DNA from: Hofstenia miamia
Taxonomy: Eukaryota > Xenacoelomorpha > Acoela
DNA length: 64,000 nucleotides
NCBI GenBank assembly: GCA_004352715.1
Contig: SCFE01000073.1
Location: 136,219 to 200,218 of the forward strand
Direction of reading: 5' to 3'
Shown in pieces: positions 1 to 11,300 of this stretch. The position numbers and the translations under genes were made by a program. The notes below the pieces were generated by a model, which was given only the letters and a program-made list of their open reading frames with translations, had not been told where the DNA came from and ran no database searches. Numbering within the stretch: the stretch's first letter is position 1; every line of letters begins with the position of its first letter.

Positions 1-30
<30 letters not shown>
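1..30. repeat. (AT)n microsatellite at window edge
   Basis: Pure alternating AT run. It continues off the window, so its true length is unknown. Confidence 0.95.
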
Positions 31-32
<2 letters not shown>

Positions 33-699
33 CAACAATTCGAATGCAATTCGCATTCATTATAAGTTAATTTTATTTTAGTGTTTTATTAATAAAATTT
101 GTTTTTGAACAAAATTATAATTAAAATACTCATACATTGGAATGAAAAGACTACCCATACTCGATATTAATTATGCGCACCTGGGGGTGGCGAGTAAAAC
201 TCGCACATCACTATAGTATATACATAATTTATTATATTCATGTTAAATGTAAATGCTGCTGTTCATGTTCACAATATTAATGCCGCCGTCGTGGAAAACC
301 GAATAAAAGTATGCACCACATCGTATTCGAAAACAATAACTATATTTTGCCAATATATATTTTATATTAATATTATAATAAATTGATGTCAATAATCATT
401 TTCGTTTACTACCATTTCCCTCAAAATTGAATAAAATTTAGACCAAATTTCAATATATTAGAAAGCAATAATAATTTTTTTTCTTTGTATTGTTAATCTT
501 TTCTATTGTAATTTATGGTAATTAATACAGTAAAAAGTGAATTATTAATTCCATTGGAAAGCAAGAGGTATTTTTGTAAACTTAAGTTTTAGAGCTTTTT
601 TCATAGAGTTTTCTTTACTTTTGTGCCAATCATACAATTCTTGCTATAGTAAGCTAAAATGTGGGCGAAGTTTTCACAAATTTCAAACTTATGATTTAA
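31..699. other. AT-rich non-coding stretch
   Basis: No open frame, exon-like block or repeat was recognised here. It may belong to a large 3' intron of the minus-strand TRAPPC12-like gene whose last exons were not found; that is inference. Confidence 0.4.
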
Positions 700-2772
700 C
701 CCTTATTAGTATATGTGTAACAAATTGTAACAGGTCACATTATTTATAGCTGTAAAACATTACAGCGGCGGCGCGCGGCTATAAGCATTCACGTAATAGC
801 TAGGATTCTCATTGGCTGTCAGCATGTGTAAATAAAGATATATCAGCTTGCGTTGAATTGTATTGAGATAAAAACATACACGCCAGTACAGCTGTTACAT
901 TTTGTTACAATTTCAGTGGATGCATAATGGGATCCCGTCCAAGGCGACAAACCTTTATAACAGCCACACAAATGTTCCAAGCTCTTGCATTTGACATAGA
1001 CGAACAGAACTGCGATGTGGAAGAACAAAATGACCAAGACGACGAGACCTATGGCGCCCCTCAAGACAATCAACGCGAAATGCCGTCCGACAGCCAACCT
1101 AATCAGGATGATGAAGGCGATATTGATATTGTCGTTGAAGAAACAGATTCCGAAAGCGAAACAGATGAATTTGAAGGAGCTACCCACGAGAACGAATACG
1201 AGGCACCAAATGGGATTCGGTACTCAACGATCCCTTTTGGAACTGGGAGACCAAGAAGTCGAAACATCGTCACAGAGAGGCAAGGAGCGTCTTTTACACC
1301 AAATGACGAACTCGGCTGTTTTTTGCTTTTTTTATCGGAAGATATTTTATATACTATCTTGCGACACACTAACCGAAAGGTGGAAGATATCATCCAAGGC
1401 ACTACTTCTGTCCCGTCATATATGACGAAAGTAACATACAAGGAGCTGAAGGCTTTCATGGCTGTGCTAATTAGAGCTGGGGTTGACGGGGCAAACTACA
1501 GTTCATTACTTGATTTGTGGCATGAATTTGATTCGAAACCATTTTACAAAGTTGCTATTTCGCTGAACAGATTCAAATTTATTTTACGATCAATCCGATT
1601 TGACAACATCCGGACCCGAGAGCAGCGAAAGGAGTCTAGCAAAATTGCAGCAATTCTCGAAGTATGGACTCTGTTCAATTCTCGCCTGCGATTGCCTTAT
1701 AAACCATCAGATACAATCACTGTGGATGAACAACTTGTTGGATATCGAGGCAAAATACCTGGCCGGACATACATTCCATCAAAACCTAAAAAGTACGGAA
1801 TAAAGATATTTTGGTGTTCTGATGCAATAAATGGATACGCTCTGAATGGCAAGATTTACACAGGAAAAGAATCTGAAACCCGAACTAATCTTGGACGAGA
1901 CGTAGTGTTGGAACTTTGTCAGCCATATTTTGGCTCTGGGCGTGATGTTGTTACAGACAATTTTTTTACTTCACATGATCTGGCAGTTCAACTTCTACAA
2001 CATGAGATGACTCTCCTGGGGACAATGCGCAAACATCGAAGAGAAATTCCAGCAATTTTCAAACAAAAGCAAGATAAATTTTCCACACAGTTTTTATATG
2101 ATCATTCTCAAAAAATCACGTTGGTCAACTACTGGTCGAAGACCAACAAAAATGTTGTTCTTCTAAGTTCTTCACATTGGGGCGCCGAAATAACTGACCG
2201 ACCAGATCGTAAACCTCAAATGATATTGGACTACAATGCTGGTAAAGGCGGTGTTGACATGATGGATGAAAATGTAGAGGAATTTACTTGTAAAAGAAAA
2301 ACAAATCGTTGGCCACTTTTGCTGTTTTTCAATTTTATAGATATTGCAGTAAACAACGCATATTTGATCAACCGTTGCCAAAACTCTGGTGTGACTCGGA
2401 AAATGTTTATTCGCAACTTGACTTTCCTTCTAGCCAAAGAGAATGTTCGACAACGAAATATGCAACGATTGCCAAGAACAGTCAAAGAAGGAATGATTAA
2501 ATACGGATTTATCGAGGATGCAAGGGAGACAGAAGACGAGCCTTCAACTAGAGGTGTAGCCAGATGCTGGTCATGCAGTCGAGTTTGGAGAAGTCGTTGC
2601 GAAGAATGCCGCAAACCTATCTGCCCAACCCATCGGGTCATTATAAAGCAAGAATTATGTTTTTGTTGCAATTTGTAATTGATTTTTTGGATTTATTCAT
2701 ATTTTTAAATTGCGTTACAAAATGTTACACATGTACCGATTAGGTATATTGGATTTACTGTACTTATAAGGG
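700..2772 (+). mobile_element. Complete piggyBac transposon with TTAA target duplication
   Basis: TTAA at 696-699 and at 2773-2776 bracket ends that read CCCTTATTAGTA on the left and, in reverse complement, CCCTTATAAGTA on the right. TTAA duplication with a CCCTT-type tip is diagnostic of the piggyBac superfamily. Both ends also carry an inward subterminal motif of the form ATGTGTAACA..TTGTAAC (left near 712-731, right near 2714-2733), probable transposase binding sites. The element is 2073 bp and contains one uninterrupted transposase frame, so it looks potentially autonomous. Confidence 0.93.
927..2678 (+). CDS. piggyBac transposase, full length, 583 aa
   Basis: A piggyBac (DDE_Tnp_1_7) transposase, which excises and reinserts its element at TTAA sites in the nucleus. 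The N-terminal ~90 residues are acidic and disordered. The catalytic aspartates fall at D267 (in TVDEQLVGYRG), D344 (in VVTDNFFTS), D444 and D447 (in GGVDMMDE). This matches the order and near-identical spacing of D268, D346, D447 and D450 of the founding piggyBac enzyme. The C-terminus is a cysteine-rich zinc-binding domain with C547, C550, C558, C561, C566, H569 and C578, as in the DNA-end-binding domain of the family. Length is typical. The ATG at 927 precedes the acidic region and follows a short leader inside the left end. No stop or frameshift is seen. Confidence 0.95.
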   Translation: MGSRPRRQTFITATQMFQALAFDIDEQNCDVEEQNDQDDETYGAPQDNQREMPSDSQPNQDDEGDIDIVVEETDSESETDEFEGATHENEYEAPNGIRYSTIPFGTGRPRSRNIVTERQGASFTPNDELGCFLLFLSEDILYTILRHTNRKVEDIIQGTTSVPSYMTKVTYKELKAFMAVLIRAGVDGANYSSLLDLWHEFDSKPFYKVAISLNRFKFILRSIRFDNIRTREQRKESSKIAAILEVWTLFNSRLRLPYKPSDTITVDEQLVGYRGKIPGRTYIPSKPKKYGIKIFWCSDAINGYALNGKIYTGKESETRTNLGRDVVLELCQPYFGSGRDVVTDNFFTSHDLAVQLLQHEMTLLGTMRKHRREIPAIFKQKQDKFSTQFLYDHSQKITLVNYWSKTNKNVVLLSSSHWGAEITDRPDRKPQMILDYNAGKGGVDMMDENVEEFTCKRKTNRWPLLLFFNFIDIAVNNAYLINRCQNSGVTRKMFIRNLTFLLAKENVRQRNMQRLPRTVKEGMIKYGFIEDARETEDEPSTRGVARCWSCSRVWRSRCEECRKPICPTHRVIIKQELCFCCNL

Positions 2773-2811
2773 TTAAAGTAATTTAAATTTTCATGCACTT
2801 TAAGTTGGCGG

Positions 2812-2950
2812 ACACATACACGTGCTGACAAACACGTCCTAAGCACGTGAATGCTCATGGTAATAGGCACGAAATTGACACGAAGTTGCCGTGTTTGACA
2901 CGAAAGTTAATGACAAATTCCACGTGTTTTTGTCGTGTTTAACACGAAAA
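2812..2950. other. Cluster of CACG/CGTG motifs
   Basis: About 140 bp just outside the piggyBac right end holds more than ten CACG or CGTG units, including CACGTG palindromes and CGTGTTTGACACG-like dyads. In such AT-rich DNA this is a dense cluster. It could be the subterminal region of an unrecognised element or a regulatory block; the sequence does not decide. Confidence 0.4.
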
Positions 2951-3033
2951 ATGTTATTGGATGTGGACTCCATACGCTGATCGCAGAGAAACGTACAACG
3001 TACCTACAAATAGTGATAACTGTCTTGCGGATG

Positions 3034-3035
<2 letters not shown>

Positions 3036-3088
<53 letters not shown>
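3036..3088. repeat. (TA)n microsatellite
   Basis: Pure TA run that directly abuts the left tip of the Tc1-like element. TA is the target of Tc1/mariner elements. Confidence 0.95.
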
Positions 3089-3092
<4 letters not shown>

Positions 3093-4696
3093 ACAATTTA
3101 TTAGGACCACTTCAATTATATGAGCTTTTATTCAGTAGCATTTTAAATGGAAATGTGCCTAAACTTATATTCAAACCACCAATAGTATACAAGGTCCACT
3201 ACACATGTGCACAAGATTGCATTATTTTCTTGAATTCTGAATGCTACAACAACATTTAATAATTATAATGCTGTGACAAAATATTAGGACCAACAACACA
3301 CATTGTTGTTTTCTTTACCGCGGAAAGTGTAAACTATTAAATAGTAAACTCCCGAGTTGAAGTCAAGTATAAACACTCATTTGCGGGGGAAAGTGCATAT
3401 ATCAGATTTTACAACAAGTTGTTATCAATATTAGTAGCTATGGGAAAGAGAAAAGACTTAACTCTGTTGGAACTTGGAGAAATTCGAGCTTTACTTGTGC
3501 AGAATTTATCTCAACGACGTTTTGCTACTATCTGCAAAGTCAGCAAGACAACTGTAGCTCGGGTGCAGCAACAAATGTCACAAAATCAATTGCCCTATCA
3601 TAATAGAAGCAGATGCGGCCGGAAACAAAAAACAATCGAGCATTAATCAGGATGCTGCGTGCTGATTCTTTGATAAATAGTGCTCAGCTTGCTATAGAGC
3701 TGTCAGCTGTGGGAACAACTGTTTCTTCACGCACAATAACCAGACGTCTTCATGATTTGGGGTGTCACTCAGTCATTCCTAGTAAAACTTTCAAGTTGAC
3801 CCCACAAATGATGCGCAAGAGATTGGCTTTTGCCCAACAGCATATTAATTGGTCTATGGAGGATTGGAGACGAGTTCCATTCAGTGATGAATCAACCTTC
3901 CAATGCCAGAAATCCACAAAACAAAGAGTTTGGCGAACTGTCAATTCACTACCACCCTTGAGACAAGTTGCTAAACATCCAACAACGATGATGATTTGGG
4001 GAATGTTTTCATATTATGGAGCTGGTCGATTGCATGTGTGTGAGGGTATGATGAATGCTGTTTCCTGCTCTCAAGTTGTGCGAAATCAAATGATACCTCA
4101 GTTGCGTGACTGGTATCCAAATGGGAATGGCATCTTCATGCAAGATGCTGCCCCATGTCATACCGCAAGATTGGTAAAAAAACTTTCTTCATGAACAAAA
4201 TGTGACAGTGCTTGATTGGCCAGGAAATAGCCCGGATTTAAATCCAATTGAAAACCTGTGGGCAATTATCAAAAGGAAAATGGCTTCAGAGACCATTACT
4301 ACAAAAAGACAATTAATTGAGAAAGTAATAGAAATATGGCATCACGATGCGACATTAATTCATACAATTCACAATCTCATTGATAGCATGCCTAGACGTA
4401 TTGCTCAAGTAATCGCTTCAAAAGGAGGTCACACTGAGTACTGACATTATATTACTGTGTTTTTATTTTTAGATTAAATTTTGTTATTTGTGTTATTAAT
4501 AAATCATTTTATATTGGTACTGGTCCTAATATTTTGTCACAACACGTTTTTAATTTAATATTACTGCAGCATTAAAAAATCAATAAAGTAATATAATTTT
4601 ATCCACTTGTGTACATCACTTTGTATACTATATGTGGTTGGTATTCAAGTTTAAACACATTCCTGTATAACATGCTACTGATTGAAAACTAAAAAA
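3089..4696 (+). mobile_element. Tc1-like element with IR/DR-type long inverted repeats, right tip missing
   Basis: A direct-repeat motif TGTGACAA..TATTAGGACC occurs at the left tip (3089-3109) and again at 3272-3291. Its reverse complement is at 4522-4541. Sequence beyond 4541 up to about 4695 matches, inverted, the 3115-3271 interval (shared blocks include CAGTAGCAT and TAGTATACAA). So the ends are ~200-bp inverted repeats each designed to carry two transposase sites, the IR/DR layout known from Sleeping Beauty-like Tc1 elements. The predicted outer right motif near 4720 is absent: the match stops beside a single N at 4697. The truncation may be real or an assembly join. Confidence 0.8.
3440..4444 (+). 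pseudogene. Tc1-like DDE transposase, two frameshifts
   Basis: Starts at the ATG at 3440 with a Tc1 N-terminal helix-turn-helix region (GKRKDLTLLELGEIR...), continues through a second DNA-binding segment, then the catalytic core. The first Asp lies in VPFSDESTF and the second in FMQDAAPCHTA. The catalytic Glu lies in SPDLNPIENLW, giving DD34E/35E-like spacing once the frame break is allowed for. The frame changes near 3620-3646, in an A-rich run, and near 4175-4190, in a run of seven A. These are short indels in homopolymers, so sequencing error is possible. As written it cannot make a full-length enzyme. Confidence 0.9.
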
Positions 4697-4841
4697 NTTT
4701 TTGCCGAAAATTGAACTTTTTGCGATTACTCGCTAAAAAACTCATCGATCCTTAAAATATTTTGCATGAAGGTAGGGACTACTGAAAGACTAAAATCAAA
4801 ATTTAAAACACCTGAAAAGCCACACATATTACTTTTCTTAG

Positions 4842-5193
4842 ATTGAAAACAAATGGAAGAGTTTGGTGGGAACCTATCGGAAACGCCTTCTTAATATGAG
4901 GAAGATTAGTGCGGGAAGACAACAAACATGGATTTGGTTTGACAAAATGCATAGTTTCGGGAAGCCTACCAATGCGAGTATCTGGAATAAATGATCTCAT
5001 TACCAATCGAGAGAATGATATACCTTCTACTTCTACATATAATAAATTAGTTTCGACTCCTCTAAAGAAAAAGAAAATGTCTAAAGAAGACTTTTTCGAA
5101 AAATCTTGGAAAATCAACAAGCTATGCAGGCAGATTCAAAAAGAGTTGCTGATTCAATTGCTTCATTATAATCAAACATTAGTTACTTGGTAG
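4842..5193 (+). pseudogene. MADF/Myb-like DNA-binding ORF of a Harbinger element (fragment)
   Basis: After a consensus 3' splice site (TTTTCTTAG at 4833-4841) an open frame reads NKWKSLVGTYRKRLL...QQTWIWFDKMHSF. The spacing of Trp, Leu, Tyr and the later W-x-W..M fits the MADF / Myb-SANT-like domain carried by the second gene of PIF/Harbinger elements. The frame ends at a TGA at 4992-4994 and the likely continuation, with an acidic to basic tail (KKKKMSKEDFFEKSW), is one frame over and runs to 5193. It converges with the transposase relic on the opposite strand. Domain assignment is by eye. Confidence 0.5.
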
Positions 5194-5439
5194 ACATATT
5201 AAAAAACCAAATTAGTTACAAATTGAAATATAACCTTTGTATAAATTTTATTTATGTACTATTCATATTAAATTTTATTTATAAGGAACAACGTAAAGTA
5301 TTTAATAACTATATGGAATTACAAATATTTTGAAGAAAGTGTTGACATTATATCCATTGAATTACTTTCAAGTTCAATTGCTACTGGTAGTCCTTGATCC
5401 TCTTAGCCATCTTGTATGAAGTCTTCTACATTTTCATTA

Positions 5440-6392
5440 TTAATTAAACAAATATTTGCCAGTACACAGCATGACAAAATAGTATGTTAACTATCTGAAG
5501 GTCAGATGTAGCTTCAATCGCTCGTTCAATAGTCAAACGTGATTTTTTAATATGCACGTTAAAAAGCTCTTTCTTGTTTAGTACGAGCTTGTTTCTCGCT
5601 AAATGATGGTAAAATCCATTGCTCACATTAAAAGCCTGCATCAGCTAAAAGATGACGATCACATGAATTTAATTATTGAAGGCGATTATTTAAAAAAAAT
5701 GGATCATTGCCCAAAATGCGTTGGTCTGAACACTGAAAGGCCAACCAGTGTAGACATGGGTGAACATTATGTTCCCACGGCATATTAATATCATTTGCAT
5801 TGCATAATATTGCGATTTACTAAAATATGCTTCAGCGAATTTCTTAGAAGCAATGATTGGTATTAAGGATCTGTCAATAATCCCAATTACACCAGGCATC
5901 TCCGATTTGGCAAAAACTTCATTTTCAATTGCATACATTTCTCCATATGAAGGCCATTTAATAAATTTATTTAGGAGATTGTTTGCAACTGCTTTAAAAA
6001 AAATCGTTATATATTTGTGAACTGTTGAGTCACTAACATTGTATTCATTGCTCAAATCGAAAGTAGATATTCTTGTAGCTAAGTAGCGCAAGGCAATCAA
6101 AGTAATTTTTTCTAAAGATTAATATGATTGTATTTTGGAGTTTTACTCAAAATTTCATGCACGTACATGAATGATTTACGTGAAAGTCTGAAATACCGCT
6201 TAAAGATTGGTTCGGAGAAGCTGGAAATAACTTCTTCTGCAACCAATTTAACTTTAAAATCAAGTTTTTGATTGTCAGAAGAAGAAGTGCACAGACATTA
6301 ACAAACGCAGAGAGGGATGCGATTAAAGCATGACTTACGTGTTCCATTGTTGCATCATAATGATAAACAATGCTATGAAACAAATTAGCCAA
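5440..6392 (-). pseudogene. PIF/Harbinger (HARBI1-like) transposase, decayed
   Basis: On the minus strand, 6100-5690 reads FDLSNEYNVSDSTVHKYI, then VIGIIDRSLIPI and later FTHVYTGWPFSVQT. These match in order the helix-turn-helix, the GxIDxxHI first-Asp motif and the GxPGSVHD second-Asp motif of HARBI1-type nucleases. The second Asp region is altered (SVQT instead of SVHD). Downstream, 5641-5444 contains KKSRLTIERAIEA, the counterpart of the conserved R..IERAFG..K motif near the C-terminus. The pieces lie in different frames. 6392-6147 is a leading open stretch that I could not match. No terminal inverted repeats were resolved. Confidence 0.72.
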
Positions 6393-6816
6393 TAATATTT
6401 AAAATCTAGTTTGGACTGTAATCGCTCCTTTAAACGTTAATTTTAGTTGAAGCAATTCAAGCATTTGATTGGCTGAATTGCGATAGAATAACATCTTAAT
6501 AATACGGCAATTAAAATCGAGAGTTGTTTACAGTTGAAGTTAGTTTAATTTAGTTTATTATCGAATTCCGCGCGACTGCACCCAATTTTTAACAGTAAGA
6601 ATTCTAATTGATTGAAATTTTCAATAAAGAAAATAAATAATAAATATTGAACATATTATTTTGATAGGTGGCATAAAATCAAATTGCTCTTGATAATTAG
6701 CTCGATATGATATATTACGCGATATTTTCTAGAAAACGTTCATTACCCAATCGACCAAATGTAAGTACAGGTTCTAGTTATAAAATTCAAAACTACAATT
6801 TATCAAATATACAAAC
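6393..6816. other. AT-rich spacer
   Basis: No feature recognised. The 5' end of the Harbinger remnant probably lies in it. Confidence 0.3.
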
Positions 6817-7203
6817 ATGGAAAAATGCTTACGTATTCATTTTGTGTTGACAGATTACGGATTTGACAGTCTTAGATTCCGGGAGTTCTGCAATTTCATT
6901 AAACCGCTCTTGAGCCATTTTAATATTGCCAAGCTAAAAAACAATAGCCCAACATTCAAAAAGAGTAAAATAAATTATAAAAACAGACTTCAGAAAGCAT
7001 TAAATGAAGACAAAGTCAAAATAATGAGGCTAAATTTTAAATTACTAAAATCGATAAAAATAAAGACTTTCAAAAATAGCGATGTATCGCAAATGAAAAC
7101 ATCTATCAGTGTCGGAGTTCCTTACTGCATGTTTAGATATGCAAATCAACAAGCAAATAAGGTGATTTACAGTAAAATACGCCACAATTTGAGAAAAACG
7201 TAG
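6817..7203 (+). CDS. Unrecognised 128-aa basic ORF
   Basis: An uninterrupted ATG-to-stop frame of 128 codons, unusually rich in Lys and Arg, with no signal peptide, membrane segment or motif that I recognise. It lies between the Harbinger remnant and the TRAPPC12-like gene. Length alone is not convincing in AT-rich DNA with many 60-90 codon frames. It could be a transposon fragment, an exon or chance. Confidence 0.2.
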   Translation: MEKCLRIHFVLTDYGFDSLRFREFCNFIKPLLSHFNIAKLKNNSPTFKKSKINYKNRLQKALNEDKVKIMRLNFKLLKSIKIKTFKNSDVSQMKTSISVGVPYCMFRYANQQANKVIYSKIRHNLRKT

Positions 7204-8256
7204 TACTGCCAAAGCTCGTGTTAATCCACCACCTCAAATCTTTGAGATACGCAACAATTATTTTGAACAGGAATTTTGCAATGGTATTTCTTTCAAATTT
7301 TAATGCATGCTCTGATCATGACATCACAAATTTTTAACACTAATCTAGTGCAGCTAAGCACTCATTGAACACTATGTCAATTCCAAGGAGTAATGATAAA
7401 AGTGGAAATTGATTCCAAAATCAAAGAATATTCTAATGAGTTATCCGAACAAACACCAAGAAGGCAATGACAGGGGAATGTGGATTTCAATTTTAGTAAG
7501 AAAGACATATTCACTCCTTCAAAATAACGTGGACTTCCATGAGAAAATACGCAAAAATATTTTATTAAAAACTTTCTTAGCATTGTGTGTGAAGCCCAAT
7601 AACATGTGAGATTGGCCGTAAGATAATTGGAAACCTTTATTGGAGACATTACTTGGCGTCAGACTGTCGAAAATGCTAGCATCAACAAACAAGCATTGGA
7701 TTGATAGATTATATGCCATTGAATAACTTGAGAAGATCAAAAGTAACTTTCTTCATTGATACGATTTGCGATTACCGTATTTCCTCATTTAGAAGCCCCC
7801 CTTTCGAACACTCGTTTAGAACTGCTTTTTATACTAATAATCTGCACAGCAAAAATGATACAATCTGAAAAAATCTTTCAAAAAATTTAATTCAACACTA
7901 CAGAAGATATTCAACAAATTGCGTTGCATTTGTAGTAAGCCATTCGAAAGAAAGTATGCAGGAGAAAAAACAGCTTAAAACAAATTTAATTAATATAATT
8001 GATAAAGCAGGGCATTATGTTATCCATTATAATAATGTAATTAAAATTATTTGCTTCTAATATTTCAATAAACATGCTTATTTCATTCCTGACATACTGT
8101 GCAATTTCACACACTTGAGAACAATTTAATAATTCATAAGTGAAAAAACGAAAATAATAATGATTTCTTTTGAAACACAGTTTAGTTGAACGTGGTGAGT
8201 AGAAGAAAATGGCTCACATAAAATACATTAGTTCAAAATTATTATCAAAGCATTAC
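7204..8256. other. No feature recognised; expected place of missing TRAPPC12 3' exons
   Basis: The last recognised TRAPPC12 exon ends at 8257 with a donor site, so this stretch is intronic if the gene continues leftward. I searched it by eye on the minus strand for the C-terminal TPR exons and did not find them. Confidence 0.35.
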
Positions 8257-8358
8257 CTGAAGATACACTCGGCCGATGGCTGTAGTAACGAATGGAAAAT
8301 TTTGCTTTGATTCTTTAAGTCGAATCTTATGAAGAATATCAAGAGTAAGAGAATAGTT
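8257..8358 (-). CDS. TRAPPC12: TRAPPC12-like coding exon 12 (last one recognised)
   Basis: Encodes [15 protein letters not shown]...[10 protein letters not shown], a TPR unit. 34 whole codons, acceptor ATGTTTAG, donor GTAATG. The presence of a good donor says the gene continues, but no further exon was found. Confidence 0.92.
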
Positions 8359-11300
8359 CTAAACATTGAATTAAAATTAAAAAGATGTGTCGAGAATTTC
8401 AATTAAAATTCTGACTCTAGATTGGGTTATGATACTAAAAATAAACCTTGTGCAAATAGTCTTTATATCAGCACTATAAATTTAGCATGTTCAGAAATGG
8501 GATGACATTCAATTTCAAAACATAAGGATTCTGGAAAGTAATTACATATTGGTTTTAACAATTGGAAATGTTGACATATATTAGAAGTCATTCCTAAGTT
8601 ATCAAATATAATATTCTTATGCAGGTTATTTACTTTTTTCTCACTAACAATAATAAGGTTTGGAAAATTATATTCCCAGTTGAAAAACAATGTAAATAAA
8701 ATGAGCAGCTATTTAAAAAACAATGATACTATCAACCCCACTAAAAGCTAGGAAAATTACTAATTTTCAAAAAGAAAGCTCCACAAATGTCGGGTAATAA
8801 ATCAAAAGTTTAATGGGAAATCCTCCCCCATATCGAATGGGAACGAAATGTACAACATTTTTGCTAAAGCTTGCAAAAAAGCCCTAAACATAAATTATAA
8901 AAATTCAATTTTACACCATGAATTTAGACCAGAAAGCAAGTTTACAAGCAATTTCGTAATCAACGGGCTAAAAGTTTTCAGTACAGATGGATGAATGTAG
9001 TATTTTGAAATATGAGCGAAGTAGAAAACGCATCTGAGTTACTTAAATAATCAATTTTAACAACTATCCTAATCTCAAATGTGGGTGGTATATGAACGCT
9101 AATTAAAACTTGAAAAAACGACAACTCATGTTTGAATAAGATGCTACTAGTGATATAATTATTAAGTGAAATCGACTACCTCTATCGGCATGTGCATTAT
9201 ATACAATCTATTCTACACCGACACTTTTACCATATGCAGAAGACATCGCACGAATAAATTAGTTTTTAAATTAAGTAAAAAAATCTTTTTGAAACAACAG
9301 AAAAAAAGAAACTAAGGTTTAAAATCTCGATCGCATAAATAAAAAATGTGATTAAAAATTATAATTCAATATCATACTAAATATTTAAACGTTGTACCTT
9401 AATCGCTAGAAAAGTGTTAGCGAAACCATACATCAAACGAAGTTCACGCTTCTTCCATAGTTCTAATGCCTCTAAAATATGTTACCAATTATGTCGAAAT
9501 CCTTTGTTTTGTGTATAAAACATGAAACTATACATTACTGGTTTGGAGGAATTGACATTGAAAAATATCATCAAAATAACCTAAAGAAATAGAAACAAGA
9601 AACTGGTTGGCATACGTGCGTTGCTTTCTGGTGAAGTAATTGTCTCTCCATTTGCTGTTTTACCCTCTTCATATTTGGATAAAATCTAAACTACATTAGA
9701 AAAGTAAATTAATAAAAAATTTTGATAAGGGCAGCTATGAACAGCTGAAATGCTTCGATAATAATATTTATACTACACTGTACAGAGTTAAAATATTAAT
9801 TCATGTTAATCGTTGTGGAATAAAGAGTATTTATTAATTTTGAAGTAACTAAATTGTCTGCAGCTGTGAAGAGCAGGGTTAGAAAATATCTGCAGTTATT
9901 AGACCTAAATATTTCTAAACTTCAACTGATAAATTTTTAGTTGTTTTAACTTATAAACATCAAAAAGTGACAAAATACATCAATACAGCAAATTTTGCGC
10001 ATTATACTTTTTATACAGCATAGGTTTGAACGGAAAATTGATGTAGCAAAGTTTTTAACCTTTCGAGTTGTTGATAAAAGATACGCGATTCTGTCCAGGG
10101 TTTCATTGTGTTTTCCACTAAGAGCTGGCAGTTCGGCCCACAATACACGCATTGAAAATGGTATCATTGACCCTAAAATATAACCCTTAAATTTTGTCAT
10201 TATTACTTTTGAAAACTCTTCACATGATATACTCCTAAACTATGTCTACCATCCGCACATGAGCGCCACTGATTTGAAATTTTCATAAATGCAATCACAT
10301 ATTTTTAAGCTACACAAAGCATCGTATAGTAAGCAGCTCATCAATTTTATCGGAAGTTTAAACTAAAATTTATGGAAGAGGCCAATCTAAAAGCGTTGAG
10401 AAAAACGAAAATTAACCCTAAACTTTTCAATTACAAACCCTTTTGTACACACATTATTTTGGCTGAAGTAAGTGAAGTTATTATTTGTCGATCTATTCTT
10501 TAATAGCATTCGAATTCTCCCACATGTAATGTCCAGAGAATAAGAAGGTCCAAATTCGAAGAACAACTAAATTTAACAATTACGCTTTCGGAAGGAAGAT
10601 AGCCTATTTCATGGCATTTTCAAATTTTTGAATTTGTTTGCTACTTATGAGAGGAAATTTTTTTTTTGAAGAAAGCATCAGGGATTCTCAAAACTGCCGA
10701 GCAATACAAGTGTTAGCGACTAAGCAGGATATTCAAAAGTAAATAAGAGATGAGATATTTCTTTATCCAGCAGTGCTATTGCAATTTTAGATATATTTGT
10801 TATTTCATGAGTTATGCGTTATGGTTGAGGATTACACAGCTCAAGCGAACCAAAATCTTCAACACTTACTTCAGGATCTAATAGTCACATTTCTTACGTT
10901 TGCCTAAAAATTGTTCAGAATAAAGGTAGTTTTTTTCAAAAATGCTTATCAAGCTATTGACTTTAAATTCAAAGTTTCAAAAAAAAATTAGGAAGGAAAA
11001 ATAATCATTGGAATGCAATGACTTGAAAACAGTATCCTTTAAACAGAACCCTGCAGGCTTCGCTGTAATGATGTGACAATAGTTAGAAGAACTTCCGTTT
11101 ACGGTATTGTAATTACTTTAGAATTTAAATTGACAATATGAAAATATATAATGTATATATATATTTGCTCTGAAAATGTAATGAGAAATTTACAATTACT
11201 AAAAAAGAATATCACGCTTATTTGATGCATAAACGAAACAAATTAATTAGGTGAATTCAACTGTAAATTAAAAATTAATAAAAAATTATTTTCTAAGTTG

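Noticed and set aside
843-1187. Minus-strand 114-codon frame
   Set aside because: Shadow of the piggyBac transposase coding strand; hydrophobic composition is a by-product of the acidic N-terminus read backwards.
7377-7740. Minus-strand frames as missing TRAPPC12 3' exons
   Set aside because: Their translations lack the TPR signatures and NNAA-type motifs of the TRAPPC12 C-terminus.
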